Shown here: positions 48,066 to 57,175 of the stretch, in pieces
Layout of the letters: each line of letters opens with the position of its first letter
Position numbering within the stretch: the first letter of the stretch is position 1
Assembly: GCA_963855995.1 (NCBI GenBank)
Contig: OY979717.1
Coordinates: 51,591,140 to 51,655,139 of the forward strand
Direction: 5' to 3'
Source: Muricea muricata
Taxonomy: Eukaryota > Cnidaria > Anthozoa > Malacalcyonacea > Plexauridae
Length of the DNA stretch: 64,000 nucleotides
The notes under the pieces: generated by a model
The model's input: only the letters and a program-made list of their open reading frames with translations
What the model was told of the DNA's origin: nothing
Databases searched by the model: none
Translations under genes and position numbers: made by a program

Positions 48066-49079
48066 TTAACTCAGACCTAAATTGTTAGTAATCTCAAGGC
48101 GTTGTGAAACTTCTTCCAAAATGTACACATCTTTCGCTGAATCTGATTTCCACCGTCCGTGCAGTTTAAGTGACCTTTCTGACAAGTGGTGATTATTTTG
48201 CACTGCTGCTGTCGCTCCACCTGAACGTAGACTGTGCAAACCATAATCTTTGTGGTTGTATCCAAGCGTCTTGAGGCAGTCTTGCAGGATTTCTCTACAT
48301 CTGGAATACGATAACTTTTCTCTACATAATTTATGACTGTTAGTTGATTTGTAATACCTCAATCTTCTAAACAACGGCAAGTCATTATCACTGGAGTCAA
48401 TTTTAGCCATGCTAATGTATCTCTGCAGTAAGCTAACTGCACAATACTTACTGCCAAGCCGTTTAATGTAAACGTAATTGCCTTCTCTGTACACGTCATT
48501 CTTCGCCCGCGGAACGAATATTTTGAGATATTCGGATGAAAATTCCAAATGAGCAGGCTGGATGCTGCAGATCTCATTATAGCGGAAGAATCCTGTAAAA
48601 GCAGTGCTACATAAACATGCTAATCTCAAATCCTGCAGACTAGCAGATGGCCCTGCATATTTGTCAATAATTGCTTTTATCATATCCGGAGTGATAGGTA
48701 CCTTTCTCTTTATTGGTGCTTTACAACGCTTTGCAGCCTCTAAAAAATTTTTGCATATTGGACTGTCAAAAGGATTCTCATAGAGTTGGGGTAAAAATGA
48801 ATGTAACCATTTTAGCGCTGACACAACTGCCAGGAGATTGGCATATGAGTGAGAATCCTGATATACTTTGGACATATAAGTTAGCGCCAATGGAACGGTA
48901 AAAGGCGGTGATGTTTGCACTTTGTTTAATTCACACCAACTTACAAATTTGCTTATTTCGCTGAGATATCGTTTTGAAGTTGACGCCTCTTTAGACTTCA
49001 GAAGCTGTTTTAATAATGCTTCCGTGTTGGGTCTGATGTTGTCCGGAACTTTGTCCCAATCGCTAGAAAAATTATAAAG
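48066..49079 (-). CDS. DIRS tyrosine recombinase
   Basis: An open frame from 49079 to the stop at 48066, 337 codons. Catalytic set with residues counted from 49079: Arg166 (FTGFFRYNEI), HSLR (His282, Arg285), His307 with LHGRW, and nucleophile candidate Tyr319 (DVYILEE). Start is unusual: the codon just before 49079 is TAG and no ATG lies near the N-terminus, but TTTTTTGTAG directly precedes 49079 and looks like a splice acceptor, so the exon may be joined by splicing. The next internal Met is at MSKVYQD. The enzyme would integrate the circular DNA intermediate. Confidence 0.85.
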   Translation of the reverse strand, partial: LYNFSSDWDKVPDNIRPNTEALLKQLLKSKEASTSKRYLSEISKFVSWCELNKVQTSPPFTVPLALTYMSKVYQDSHSYANLLAVVSALKWLHSFLPQLYENPFDSPICKNFLEAAKRCKAPIKRKVPITPDMIKAIIDKYAGPSASLQDLRLACLCSTAFTGFFRYNEICSIQPAHLEFSSEYLKIFVPRAKNDVYREGNYVYIKRLGSKYCAVSLLQRYISMAKIDSSDNDLPLFRRLRYYKSTNSHKLCREKLSYSRCREILQDCLKTLGYNHKDYGLHSLRSGGATAAVQNNHHLSERSLKLHGRWKSDSAKDVYILEEVSQRLEITNNLGLS

Positions 49080-49478
49080 CTACAAAAAAGAATATTCTAA
49101 GTTAAGACAAGTGAATAAATTCGTTCCGCAGAAAAAAACAAAACAAAACAAACAAACTGTAAAGGCACTAAAGTTTTATTTTGGTTTTATTTCATTGTCA
49201 TTCAATTTCACACCAAGGAACCTATTGTTGGCAAGCGCCACCCCATTACATGATCTCTAATGTTATCCATCTGAGCCGTCCCAACGGACATATAAAGATA
49301 TTTTGCTAGTATGTGATCAATCTCGTAAAACACTCTGTAAATCTGCTCTTTAAGGGCACTGGAAACGCCGTTCAAATCTGTTGCCCACATTCCCTTGTAA
49401 CATAACTATATATCCTTTCGGCAAGCGCCTCTCTTACAAATTTCTCGTCTTATGTAGTCGAGTCAAAATTCCTGTTCA
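49080..49478 (-). other. Spacer between RT and recombinase, possible intron
   Basis: TTT-GTAAGA near 49440 on the - strand resembles a donor and TTTTTTGTAG at 49080 an acceptor. The 60-codon frame at 49208-49390 has no motif. Whether this is a true intron cannot be decided from sequence alone. Confidence 0.4.
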
Positions 49479-51671
49479 TTAATTTGCGTCTGTGTGCAGT
49501 TCCCTCATTCGATTAAAATTTAGACGTATAGCTATAACGTCTCCAAAAAATCTTTGAGAACCTAGCAAGGAGTTCTTATTCTTACCATGCACTAAAGCAG
49601 TTCTTCCATTGAATAACCGAGATTCAACAACACAGTCTCTGTATTCTCTCGCAATTAACGGCCAAAATTGTGCCGAAGGCCAGAACGGCACTACAAGTGT
49701 TGCATTCGCTCTACAGGCATATAAATAATGTAATGTTCTGATTATCAAATCAACTGGTGGCACTGCTAAACAGTTCTCCCCAGCCAGCTGCTGCACAAAA
49801 AAATCCACTCCACTGCAGCCTGGGTTCCAAAATCGCGAAAAATATCTATTAATTTTCTTATTATAGTAGTTGGCAAAACAGTCAACCGAATGTTTGCCCC
49901 ATAATTTTTCAAGCTCTATGAAACAACTTGCCGTTATTTGCCAATCATCAATATCAATAAGCCTGCTAATGAAATCCGCCCGTGCTAATTCTGATCGTGG
50001 AATCCACTGTATGTCTAATTGAATGGCGTTGTCTACGCAAAACTGAAACATCCTCAAGGCAATCATGTGCAAGTCCGCTCTCATACTACCCACAGAAACG
50101 ATTTTGCAGGCCGCTTGGCTATCCGAAAACCACTTAATATAACTGCCCTTTATGAAAGGCAGAAACGAATTTAGAGCGAACTCAATGGCTGTAAGTTCTC
50201 TCCAGGTAGAACTGTTGTGAATTTCGTAAACGTCCCACTGTTTGTGACAAACCCTTTCCCCATTTAAATCAAAGTGCGCTCCGCACCCAGTGCCACTAGC
50301 ATCTGAGTATATAATGTAGTTGGAGTGTTTGCTGTTATAATGGCTTACTGTTTTTGAATTAAGTTTAAATGCGTTCACTTTCCAAAATTGTAATTCTCTT
50401 TGACAATATTGATCTAGCAAAAATGGCGTGTCCCAGTCAGCCGCGGCCGCAACCTCTATGGAACAGTATCTTGTCATAAGTTGAGATATGTTGCCAAACA
50501 CGGCTGACGCCGAAATGATTTTGCCAACTAAAGACGCTAAACCCCGAGCCGTAACAAAAAATGCTTTCTGAAAAATTGTACGTAATGTCTCGATAATGTT
50601 TTGAATTCTGTTTTCTGTTATACGGATCGTCCCGGTTTTGGCATTCCAGACTAAGCCTAGCCATTCGACAACTTGAGAAGGCTCCCACTGACATTTCTCG
50701 TTGTTGGCTATTAACCCCGCCGCTTGCAAATCGGATTGCATGTTTTTTGACACAAGCCTGCAAATGTGCTTGTCTTTTTCGATACCCCACCCGTCGTCGA
50801 GAAACAGCCCCAATTTTAGGCCGTTAATTCGCCAATACTTTACAAGGGGTTTAAGCACTTTGGTGAAAATGTAAGGGGCTGTGGATAGGCCAAACGGCAA
50901 GACTGTAAACACGAAATATCTACGCTGTCCACTGCGCGAAAAAGTCCAAGCAAAGCCCAAAAATTGTTGATAATCAGAATGTATGTCAATATGATGATAT
51001 CCGCTTTTCAGGTCAAAGGAAAACATGTAAGCACCTTTCTGAAAATAGGATAATCCTACCTTCCAGTCTTCATACTTAAATTTTTGCTGTGCTAGATGGT
51101 AGTTAACGTGTCTTAAATCTAATATGAGCCTCTTTTTCCCGGAGCGGTGTATCGTAACACTTAAAGGATTAATTATGTAAGGAGGCTCTTTAACTTCTAC
51201 AACTCGTTTAGTGGCCAGCAGTTCCCAGATTGCCTGGTCTACAAACTCACCGTGGGGTAGAACTGATTTGTTATTAGGCAAGTCGTTTCCCGGAGGAATA
51301 TTCACAAATGGTAGGCGATACCCTTCCTTGATAATGGATAATATCAAGTTTGGTGCGCCTATTTTCTGCCAGAAACTAATGTGCGCGCGAAGTCTCCCTT
51401 TGACTTGCGGGCTTGTTAATGTACACATGTTATCACCTTCTAAACAGCCTTTTACCTCACACAAGTCTTCAAATACGTCTCTTTTAACACATTCCGTTGG
51501 GCGTTCCTTCCTTTTGACCTGTTGGTTTTCCAATTGTGGGATTGTTGGCATAATAGAATCCGCTCCGGTTGGTTGATTGGGTTTTTTGCCAATTAAACAC
51601 GGCTCTGCAACTCCTTGCCCAATGCCCATATCGATTGCATCTGTAACATCGACCGCCAGCAAATGTCGCAC
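49479..51671 (-). CDS. DIRS reverse transcriptase-RNase H polyprotein
   Basis: A 730-codon frame. RT motifs: NPLSVTIHRSGKKRLILDLR, FSFDLKSGYHHIDI, FTVLPFGLSTAPYIFTK and LGLFLDDGWG (FLDD in the place of YxDD). RNase H: IIYSDASGTGCGAH, ELTAIEFAL, WFSDSQAA, RADFISR. The C-terminal part VDCFANYYNKKINRYFSRFW followed by VPPVDLIIRT and VVPFWPSAQFWPL is the conserved extension of DIRS polyproteins, possibly a degenerate Dam-like methyltransferase. It overlaps the gag zinc-knuckle frame by about 190 nt in +1, so it may be expressed by frameshifting or reinitiation. The first codon is GTG; no ATG marks the N-terminus. Confidence 0.92.
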   Translation of the reverse strand: MRHLLAVDVTDAIDMGIGQGVAEPCLIGKKPNQPTGADSIMPTIPQLENQQVKRKERPTECVKRDVFEDLCEVKGCLEGDNMCTLTSPQVKGRLRAHISFWQKIGAPNLILSIIKEGYRLPFVNIPPGNDLPNNKSVLPHGEFVDQAIWELLATKRVVEVKEPPYIINPLSVTIHRSGKKRLILDLRHVNYHLAQQKFKYEDWKVGLSYFQKGAYMFSFDLKSGYHHIDIHSDYQQFLGFAWTFSRSGQRRYFVFTVLPFGLSTAPYIFTKVLKPLVKYWRINGLKLGLFLDDGWGIEKDKHICRLVSKNMQSDLQAAGLIANNEKCQWEPSQVVEWLGLVWNAKTGTIRITENRIQNIIETLRTIFQKAFFVTARGLASLVGKIISASAVFGNISQLMTRYCSIEVAAAADWDTPFLLDQYCQRELQFWKVNAFKLNSKTVSHYNSKHSNYIIYSDASGTGCGAHFDLNGERVCHKQWDVYEIHNSSTWRELTAIEFALNSFLPFIKGSYIKWFSDSQAACKIVSVGSMRADLHMIALRMFQFCVDNAIQLDIQWIPRSELARADFISRLIDIDDWQITASCFIELEKLWGKHSVDCFANYYNKKINRYFSRFWNPGCSGVDFFVQQLAGENCLAVPPVDLIIRTLHYLYACRANATLVVPFWPSAQFWPLIAREYRDCVVESRLFNGRTALVHGKNKNSLLGSQRFFGDVIAIRLNFNRMRELHTDAN

Positions 51672-51755
51672 TGCCTAAAATTTTCAAAGCATTTATGGCA
51701 AACTGCATATTCAAATTGCAAACGGCACTTGAACTTCTTTGGGTGGGCGGGCGGG
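51484..51755 (-). pseudogene. DIRS gag, C-terminal part with zinc knuckle
   Basis: The frame holds KILGSATFAGGRCYRCNRYG, with a CCHC zinc knuckle CX2CX4HX4C (CYRCNRYGHWARSC). It corresponds to the C-terminal end of gag in the + strand DIRS element (CRFCGAYGHWWREC). It is cut from its N-terminal half by the inserted Y-X repeat block, so no complete gag can be read straight through here. Confidence 0.7.
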
Positions 51756-52044
51756 CAACTTAGCTCTTCAAACAGTATAGGATCGTGAGAGTGAGAAGCT
51801 TGCATGATGCTCTCAAGGACATAAATAGACTATTCTGCCCAATCAGATGACGCGGGGAAGCCCATTGGAGCATGCACCGACTAATTATTCCAGTCCTGAA
51901 TTATTCGTATTCCCTTAGAAAATACATTTACGTTCTAATTCACTGCGTTCAACCGAACGTAAATTATTTTCATCTTACATACTACAATTCACAATGATAT
52001 GCAAAGTAGACGAAGATATGGTTGGATGCTCACACAATCCAAAC

Positions 52045-52597
52045 CATGAGATAAACAAAGAACGCGAACGATCGTACCGCGAAAAAGCTGATTGTCGTTG
52101 CTTGACTTGAATCTTTTTGCCCCGCTATCACTTGAAGCTTTCACATCTTTGCGTTTCTTTTCCACCGCGTTCCTGGCTTTGCGAATACGCTTCTCGTCGT
52201 CAGAGTCGGAGGCCAGCTCATCAGATTCATATTCATGCACGACCTGCCAGCCGTCTTTGCTTCGATCTGCCAGCCGGATTAATTTCTGGCGCTTCTTGAT
52301 GCTCTGCTGTCCAGCCTCAATCAGCTTTTTAATCTCAGCGGGGTTGTCGATGTTTGCCTCTATTTGATTGAATATGTAACTGATGTGTGCATTCATCTCG
52401 TACTGCTTTCGGTTGCCTTTGAACTTCAAATCGTTTGCTTCTTGCAGCATCTTGGCTTTGTTTTCGGTGCTTTTGTCTTTCGCTTCTAACTGCGAGGACA
52501 GGTATCCTTTGAACATGGAAAAAACGTCCTCTACTAACTGTGTCCTGTGCTGATCCTCGTTGGGTGGAGCAGCAATTGACTCTTCGCTTTCTGCCAC
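52045..52597 (-). pseudogene. DIRS gag, N-terminal part
   Basis: A helical, charged frame starting GTG-GCA-GAA (where ATG would be expected), similar in layout to the + strand gag: both have DLKF/DIKF, a long helix, IRLADRSKDGWQVVHEYESD against IRIADTSEAGWLTVKHYEAS, then a D/E run and a basic tail. The coding frame runs into repeat Y and stops there at 51989. A stop (TAA) precedes the GTG in X. Probably inactive as it stands. Confidence 0.7.
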
Positions 52598-52768
52598 AAC
52601 TTAGCTCTTCAAACAGTATAGGATCGTGAGAGTGAGAAGCTTGCATGATGCTCTCAAGGACATAAATAGACTATTCTGCCCAATCAGATGACGCGGGGAA
52701 GCCCATTGGAGCATGCACCGACTAATTATTCCAGTCCTGAATTATTCGTATTCCCTTAGAAAATACAT

Positions 52769-54787
52769 ATGATTAAACGTGATTAACGCGTACTTTTATA
52801 TATCCAAGTTTACCAAATAAGGATTTTCTCTTTTGAGTAAATAGCTTTAATAGGACGTTTGTAAAATTAAGAATGTTCTGTTGAATGTTATTGATCAGCG
52901 ACCGTCTCTGTCTCTCTGACACTCAAAATTGAGTGAACCAAAATTTGAAATCGCGTTTACCAGTTATGATAGCGTGATGTTTTTGTGGTTTGCGGTCACG
53001 CAAGTCAAATTCGTATTTATTTTAGTTACTCAGTTGACAATGCAAACGCTGTACAGCGTCGTAAAACAAGCAGTTTAACTGTGTATTGTGTCCTTGCAGA
53101 GCTTAGCGTTAAGTCTGCCGCACACGATGAGCTATCGGCTGAGCTACCAGGTACGACTAACTCATTTTTGCTCAGGCATAGTCAATCTCATGTGCCTACA
53201 GGCTTAATTAATACTGCCTGTAATTACATTATTTGATTTCAGCCCTTCAGGGCGCTAATTCGGAATGGAAGCGGAATATATTCCTCTCAGTATTTAGTAC
53301 CCCATAATTTATATATACCAATATTCCTACCTTCAATACTTGAACCAGATTCATCAGACCTAGCCCAAGAAAATGTCTCAGCGAATTAGAATCGTTCTTT
53401 TTCTTTTCTCACATTCATATTTCGATCAGAAATAACTATATTCCAACTATTGAATTAAATATTCACACTTCTATATTAAATACAGCGGATATTTCAACAA
53501 GTTTCAAAATCGATATTCAATATTCCCAGCTAGTACAAAGAAAAAACTGGTACCACAGTTTATCACACTCAAACAGTGGTCGTATAAACTCCGTAGGCTG
53601 GTTGGAGTTGGACAAAATCGAAATATTAAACTTTTCCTAGAATAGTACAGAAAAATTCAATTTTCAAACTCCAGTTTTGTTTGAATTTACAAGGAAAAAT
53701 TTTATTTTTTCTGGAAAGTTCGAACCTTGTTTTGATTAAACTTTTAGAATCTTTCTAGAGTCAATATGGCAGTACCTACTTTAATTTTGTGGCTTTAATT
53801 TTGCTACTGAAGATCAGCGCAAGAAATTCAGAGATTACTTCATATACCAGAATACAAATGCTTGATGATCATAATGGACCACCACAGTCAAGTCTTGATA
53901 TTGACCAAAACAAAAGTGAAACATGGAATATTTTTCAAGCTGTCCGTACTTGATTGATACTTCCTCAAAGACGCGTCCTATGTCCGCGGTTCATTCATAT
54001 TCCATAAATCGCGACCAACCGATACTAACAAGCTTTGTGAGCGGTTGTTTATAACAATAAAAGACAATAAACTAGAGAAATTGATGATGACTTTTGTTTT
54101 AAAAGTCCAATCACATGCAAAGTCCGATCATTTTAGGTTGGTATTTACCCACACATTCATATATATACTAGAGCCACTCAGCAGTGCAACAGGACGCCCT
54201 ATTATTATGCAGTTTCCTGGCTGCCACCAGTTAGTCCCGGCAGTTATCAGTATTCCTATTGCCAGTATTGGGCAGAAAATGCAATTGACTGCCTGGCAAA
54301 ATGGTAATAGATGCGTAATGCGTGGACACACAAACTTCATTTGAGTGGCCTTACTGTCCATTCCTTATACTGTGGACATGTCAGCGTCGATCATATCGAA
54401 CTAACGAACCACTATATAAAAAAGTCTAAGCACACTAAAAATATTATTATTATGCATAATATTGATTGTATATCATCCATGCAGTAGTCTAGTTAGCCAG
54501 ATATAATTTAGTCCTGCTTTGCCAGTTTCTTTGCTAATGTATTATCATTTTTAATTTCTTCAGAAATTGATTGTTTGCAAAGACATTAAGCACAGAATTT
54601 ATAAAGACTTAAAACCATATTTGCATAACAAGGCTACATGGTTAAGCTAGTCTTATCGGCTCGATCAATTTCGACCCCAAGCATTTGAGCTTCGGTGGAA
54701 AAGTGGTTAAAATCAATTAGTTAGGGGCTTATATGTGCGACTCATCAAACCCTGTTCTGTCTTTTGTTTCCTGCCAATGTTTCTCCA
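52769..54787. other. Intergenic, no gene seen
   Basis: Frames at 52985-53236 (+), 54045-54344 (+) and 54128-54361 (-) have no motifs, and the last two overlap. The sequence is AT-rich. Confidence 0.4.
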
Positions 54788-55075
54788 TGTTTCTCATTAT
54801 GGGCGAACTAGGAAACATCAGTTCTTGTGACAAACATTGGCCTTGAACTTTTGCGCATGCTTAATCTGGAAATCAGTGTTTTGGTAGCCGGAAACATGTG
54901 GGTAAACTGGGAACATTGTTTGCGCAACAAAATGCTACTGAATTTGTTTGGAAACATTTTTTCTTCCCGAGAAGCAAAATTTTGTTTCCGCAACAATGTT
55001 TCCCGATCTGTGAGGAAACTGGGAATCATCATAAGAAATAACTTGACAAATTTTCGAACGGGCAGTGCCAAGTTA
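54788..55075. repeat. GGAAACATTGTTTCC-type repeat cluster
   Basis: Words such as GGAAACAT, GGGAACATTGTTTGCGCAAC and CAATGTTTCCCG recur in both orientations. One more stands at 55279-55312 (GTTTCCGCAACAATGTTCCC). The open frames on both strands here are by-products. Confidence 0.65.
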
Positions 55076-55322
55076 TTTTAACATCTTTGTAAATATTGTG
55101 AAAAGTAGTTTAGTACACGGCCCTCATGAAAAGCATGCAGGTATTATTATATATATATTCTTTTTTCATATTGTAACTATTTATATTAATCTATATTGTT
55201 GTATTTAGTCCTTCTGCGTGTTAAATCCTGATGAGAATACCGTGTGTAAATAACATTTTAATAATAATAAAAAAAAATATGTTTCCGCAACAATGTTCCC
55301 TAGTTTGCCCAGGACGTACAGT

Positions 55323-55535
55323 CGATTTCAGGTCCCTTTTCACTATAATACTTCGAACTTCCTTGCGAAGCTCAAACGTTCATTTCAGAATTAGCAAGTG
55401 GGTTTGTAATCTGGCTTCTTCGAGTCAGGGTCCAATCACAACCTTTGTTTACAAACCAGCTTGTGAATTCTGAAATGAACGTTTGGGCTTCGCACCGAAG
55501 TTCGGAATATCACAGCGAAAAGTTAGCTGAAATCG
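55323..55535. repeat. Inverted-repeat element, about 90-bp arms
   Basis: CGATTTCAGGTCCCTTTTCA opens the left arm and TGAAATCG closes the right. CTCAAACGTTCATTTCAGAA pairs with TTCTGAAATGAACGTTTGGG, and the arms continue to the central AGCAAGTGGGTTTGTAA/TTACAAACCAGCTTGT. The loop is about 40 bp. Confidence 0.85.
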
Positions 55536-56086
55536 TAAATGTTCTGCTGAAAGTCGTGAGATTCCTTCTGCATGGTATTTCGGTTCTCCTGCAATAGTGA
55601 TACACCAATATTCCGGCCAAAAAATTCTTTCTTGCTTTATCAAAATGTCGCAAGAATCAAACGAGACACGAAACTGTAAGAAACATTCTCCCGTAATAAT
55701 TTTTCATTCTTAAATAATTTTCCTGCACACATTACTCCACACAATTGGTCACTTTACATCTAACGACAGTTTAATATTCATAGCCCCAAGTTCTGCAACT
55801 AAATAACGAAATACGTAGGGCAAAGAAAGAACTTTCATGTGTTAGCTAGTTTCCCAAACTTTACAACGCCACTGTCGCCTTTCCCGATTCAGACTTGGCG
55901 AAGATTGGTGACAGAAGATTTCCACACTTCACACAAACATGACCCTTAAAATAAAATATACTTTCACTGTAATAACGTTATTCTTAACACACATCGGATA
56001 TGACTCTTCCCCAGTCGTCTCTATAGTATGACGGAGATATTAATATGGAGACAGCATCAAGGAGTTAAACTAATGAGTTAACAATC
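55536..56086. other. Intergenic, no gene seen
   Basis: No gene or repeat recognised. Confidence 0.4.
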
Positions 56087-56240
56087 CAACAAGGTGAGTG
56101 AATCTCCAGATATTTAGAAAGATCAATCCGACAAGGGCTCGTTTCCCACCTAAAGTGTCCTTCTCGACTCGCGCGTGTTGGCAATGAGCTCGTCCATGCC
56201 GAATGGATCTCTCTAAATATCTGGAGCATCACCTTGTTGA
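56087..56240. repeat. Palindrome near the 5' side of the + strand DIRS element
   Basis: CAACAAGGTGAGTG and CTCCAGATATTTAGAAAGAT at 56088-56122 pair with ATCTCTCTAAATATCTGGAG and CATCACCTTGTTG at 56207-56240. It may be a terminal structure of the DIRS element or an independent MITE. Confidence 0.65.
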
Positions 56241-56428
56241 AATGTTAGCTCAATTGGACCTTGGCGATACTGTCTCAACGTTAACAACACGCCTACTAAA
56301 TGTATTTCAATTCGTTGTGGCTCATGCATCTCGCCCACGCGAGATCTCATTGTCTTTGCGTCAGTATAAAACCCACGCTCCAACGATATTCTGCACTTGA
56401 CGCCACTCAGCGTCTCCAGCGAGTCTAC

Positions 56429-57175
56429 ATGGCCGATTCTGTTACTAAAGCTGACCTCGACGAGTTTCGTAGCTTTCTAGTTAAGGAGCTTAACGATCAC
56501 AAAGATCAATTGGCTGATCAAGTAACAGGCTCTTGCAATAAAGCGGAAAGTGCCTTGGCCTTATCGAAGCAACTTAAAACCGACGCTGATATCAAGTTTA
56601 CACATTCGGGTAACGAAAGAAATTTTAAGTTCAATACTGAGCTTAGGGAAATTCTAGCTACTGCTCTCGAGCTTCTAGAGAGTACAGAGCTTGATCAAGT
56701 TAAAGACACGCTTGACAAGGCTTTGGCTCTGATTGACGAGAGAAATCGGAAAATTAGGATTGCTGATACCTCCGAGGCCGGTTGGCTCACTGTAAAACAT
56801 TACGAAGCTTCGGCTGTTGCATTAGATCCGGACGACGACAAGAAAATCCGACAAGCTGAGCGTGAGGCTTTAAGAGAAAAAGCAAAAGCTTCAAAACCTC
56901 GCCGACAGTATGGACTTCCTTTCACAGTTGAAACAAGACTTCGCGGCGGCGCTACATTCGCCTTCGGCCGCTCCTACGACCGGTGCTCCTCCAGTGCTTT
57001 GCCCACCTGGGATCGTACACCAAATACCCGTTCGTCGCGCGGATCCTGTCGATTCTGTGGGGCATATGGACATTGGTGGCGGGAGTGCCCTGTTCGACTC
57101 GCCAGAAACAACAACGGCAACACCTATTTCCCCCACCCACAATCGGGATCGTACAGCACCAACCCATCCAGATAG
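56429..57175 (+). CDS. DIRS gag with zinc knuckle (+ strand element)
   Basis: 248 residues from ATG at 56429 (MADSVTKADLDEFRSF). It has an N-terminal helical region, a charged D/K/E segment, and a CCHC knuckle CRFCGAYGHWWREC near residue 210. Sequence before the ATG in the same frame is open but not gag-like. It overlaps the RT frame by 266 nt in +1, the same arrangement as in the - strand element. Function: nucleocapsid-like RNA-binding protein. Confidence 0.8.
   Translation: MADSVTKADLDEFRSFLVKELNDHKDQLADQVTGSCNKAESALALSKQLKTDADIKFTHSGNERNFKFNTELREILATALELLESTELDQVKDTLDKALALIDERNRKIRIADTSEAGWLTVKHYEASAVALDPDDDKKIRQAEREALREKAKASKPRRQYGLPFTVETRLRGGATFAFGRSYDRCSSSALPTWDRTPNTRSSRGSCRFCGAYGHWWRECPVRLARNNNGNTYFPHPQSGSYSTNPSR

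Larger units (their letters stand above)
47864..52768 (-). mobile_element. DIRS-type tyrosine-recombinase retrotransposon with split repeats
   Basis: Read on the - strand the order is X (52768-52597), gag N-part, Y (52044-51928), X (51927-51756), gag C-part/RT-RNase H, recombinase, Y (47980-47864). The two X copies are 172 bp and the two Y copies 117 bp, and the pairs look identical. The inner Y-X is exactly the junction a circular form would have, as in PAT/Ngaro split direct repeats. Here it interrupts gag, whereas in the described elements I recall it lies toward the 3' end. No flanking target duplication, as expected for this class. Confidence 0.85.

Noticed and set aside
48713..48901. 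Plus-strand frame opposite the recombinase, and similar ones at 51211-51576, 52092-52367 and 57494-57766
   Set aside because: Antisense shadows of DIRS coding regions with no independent motifs.
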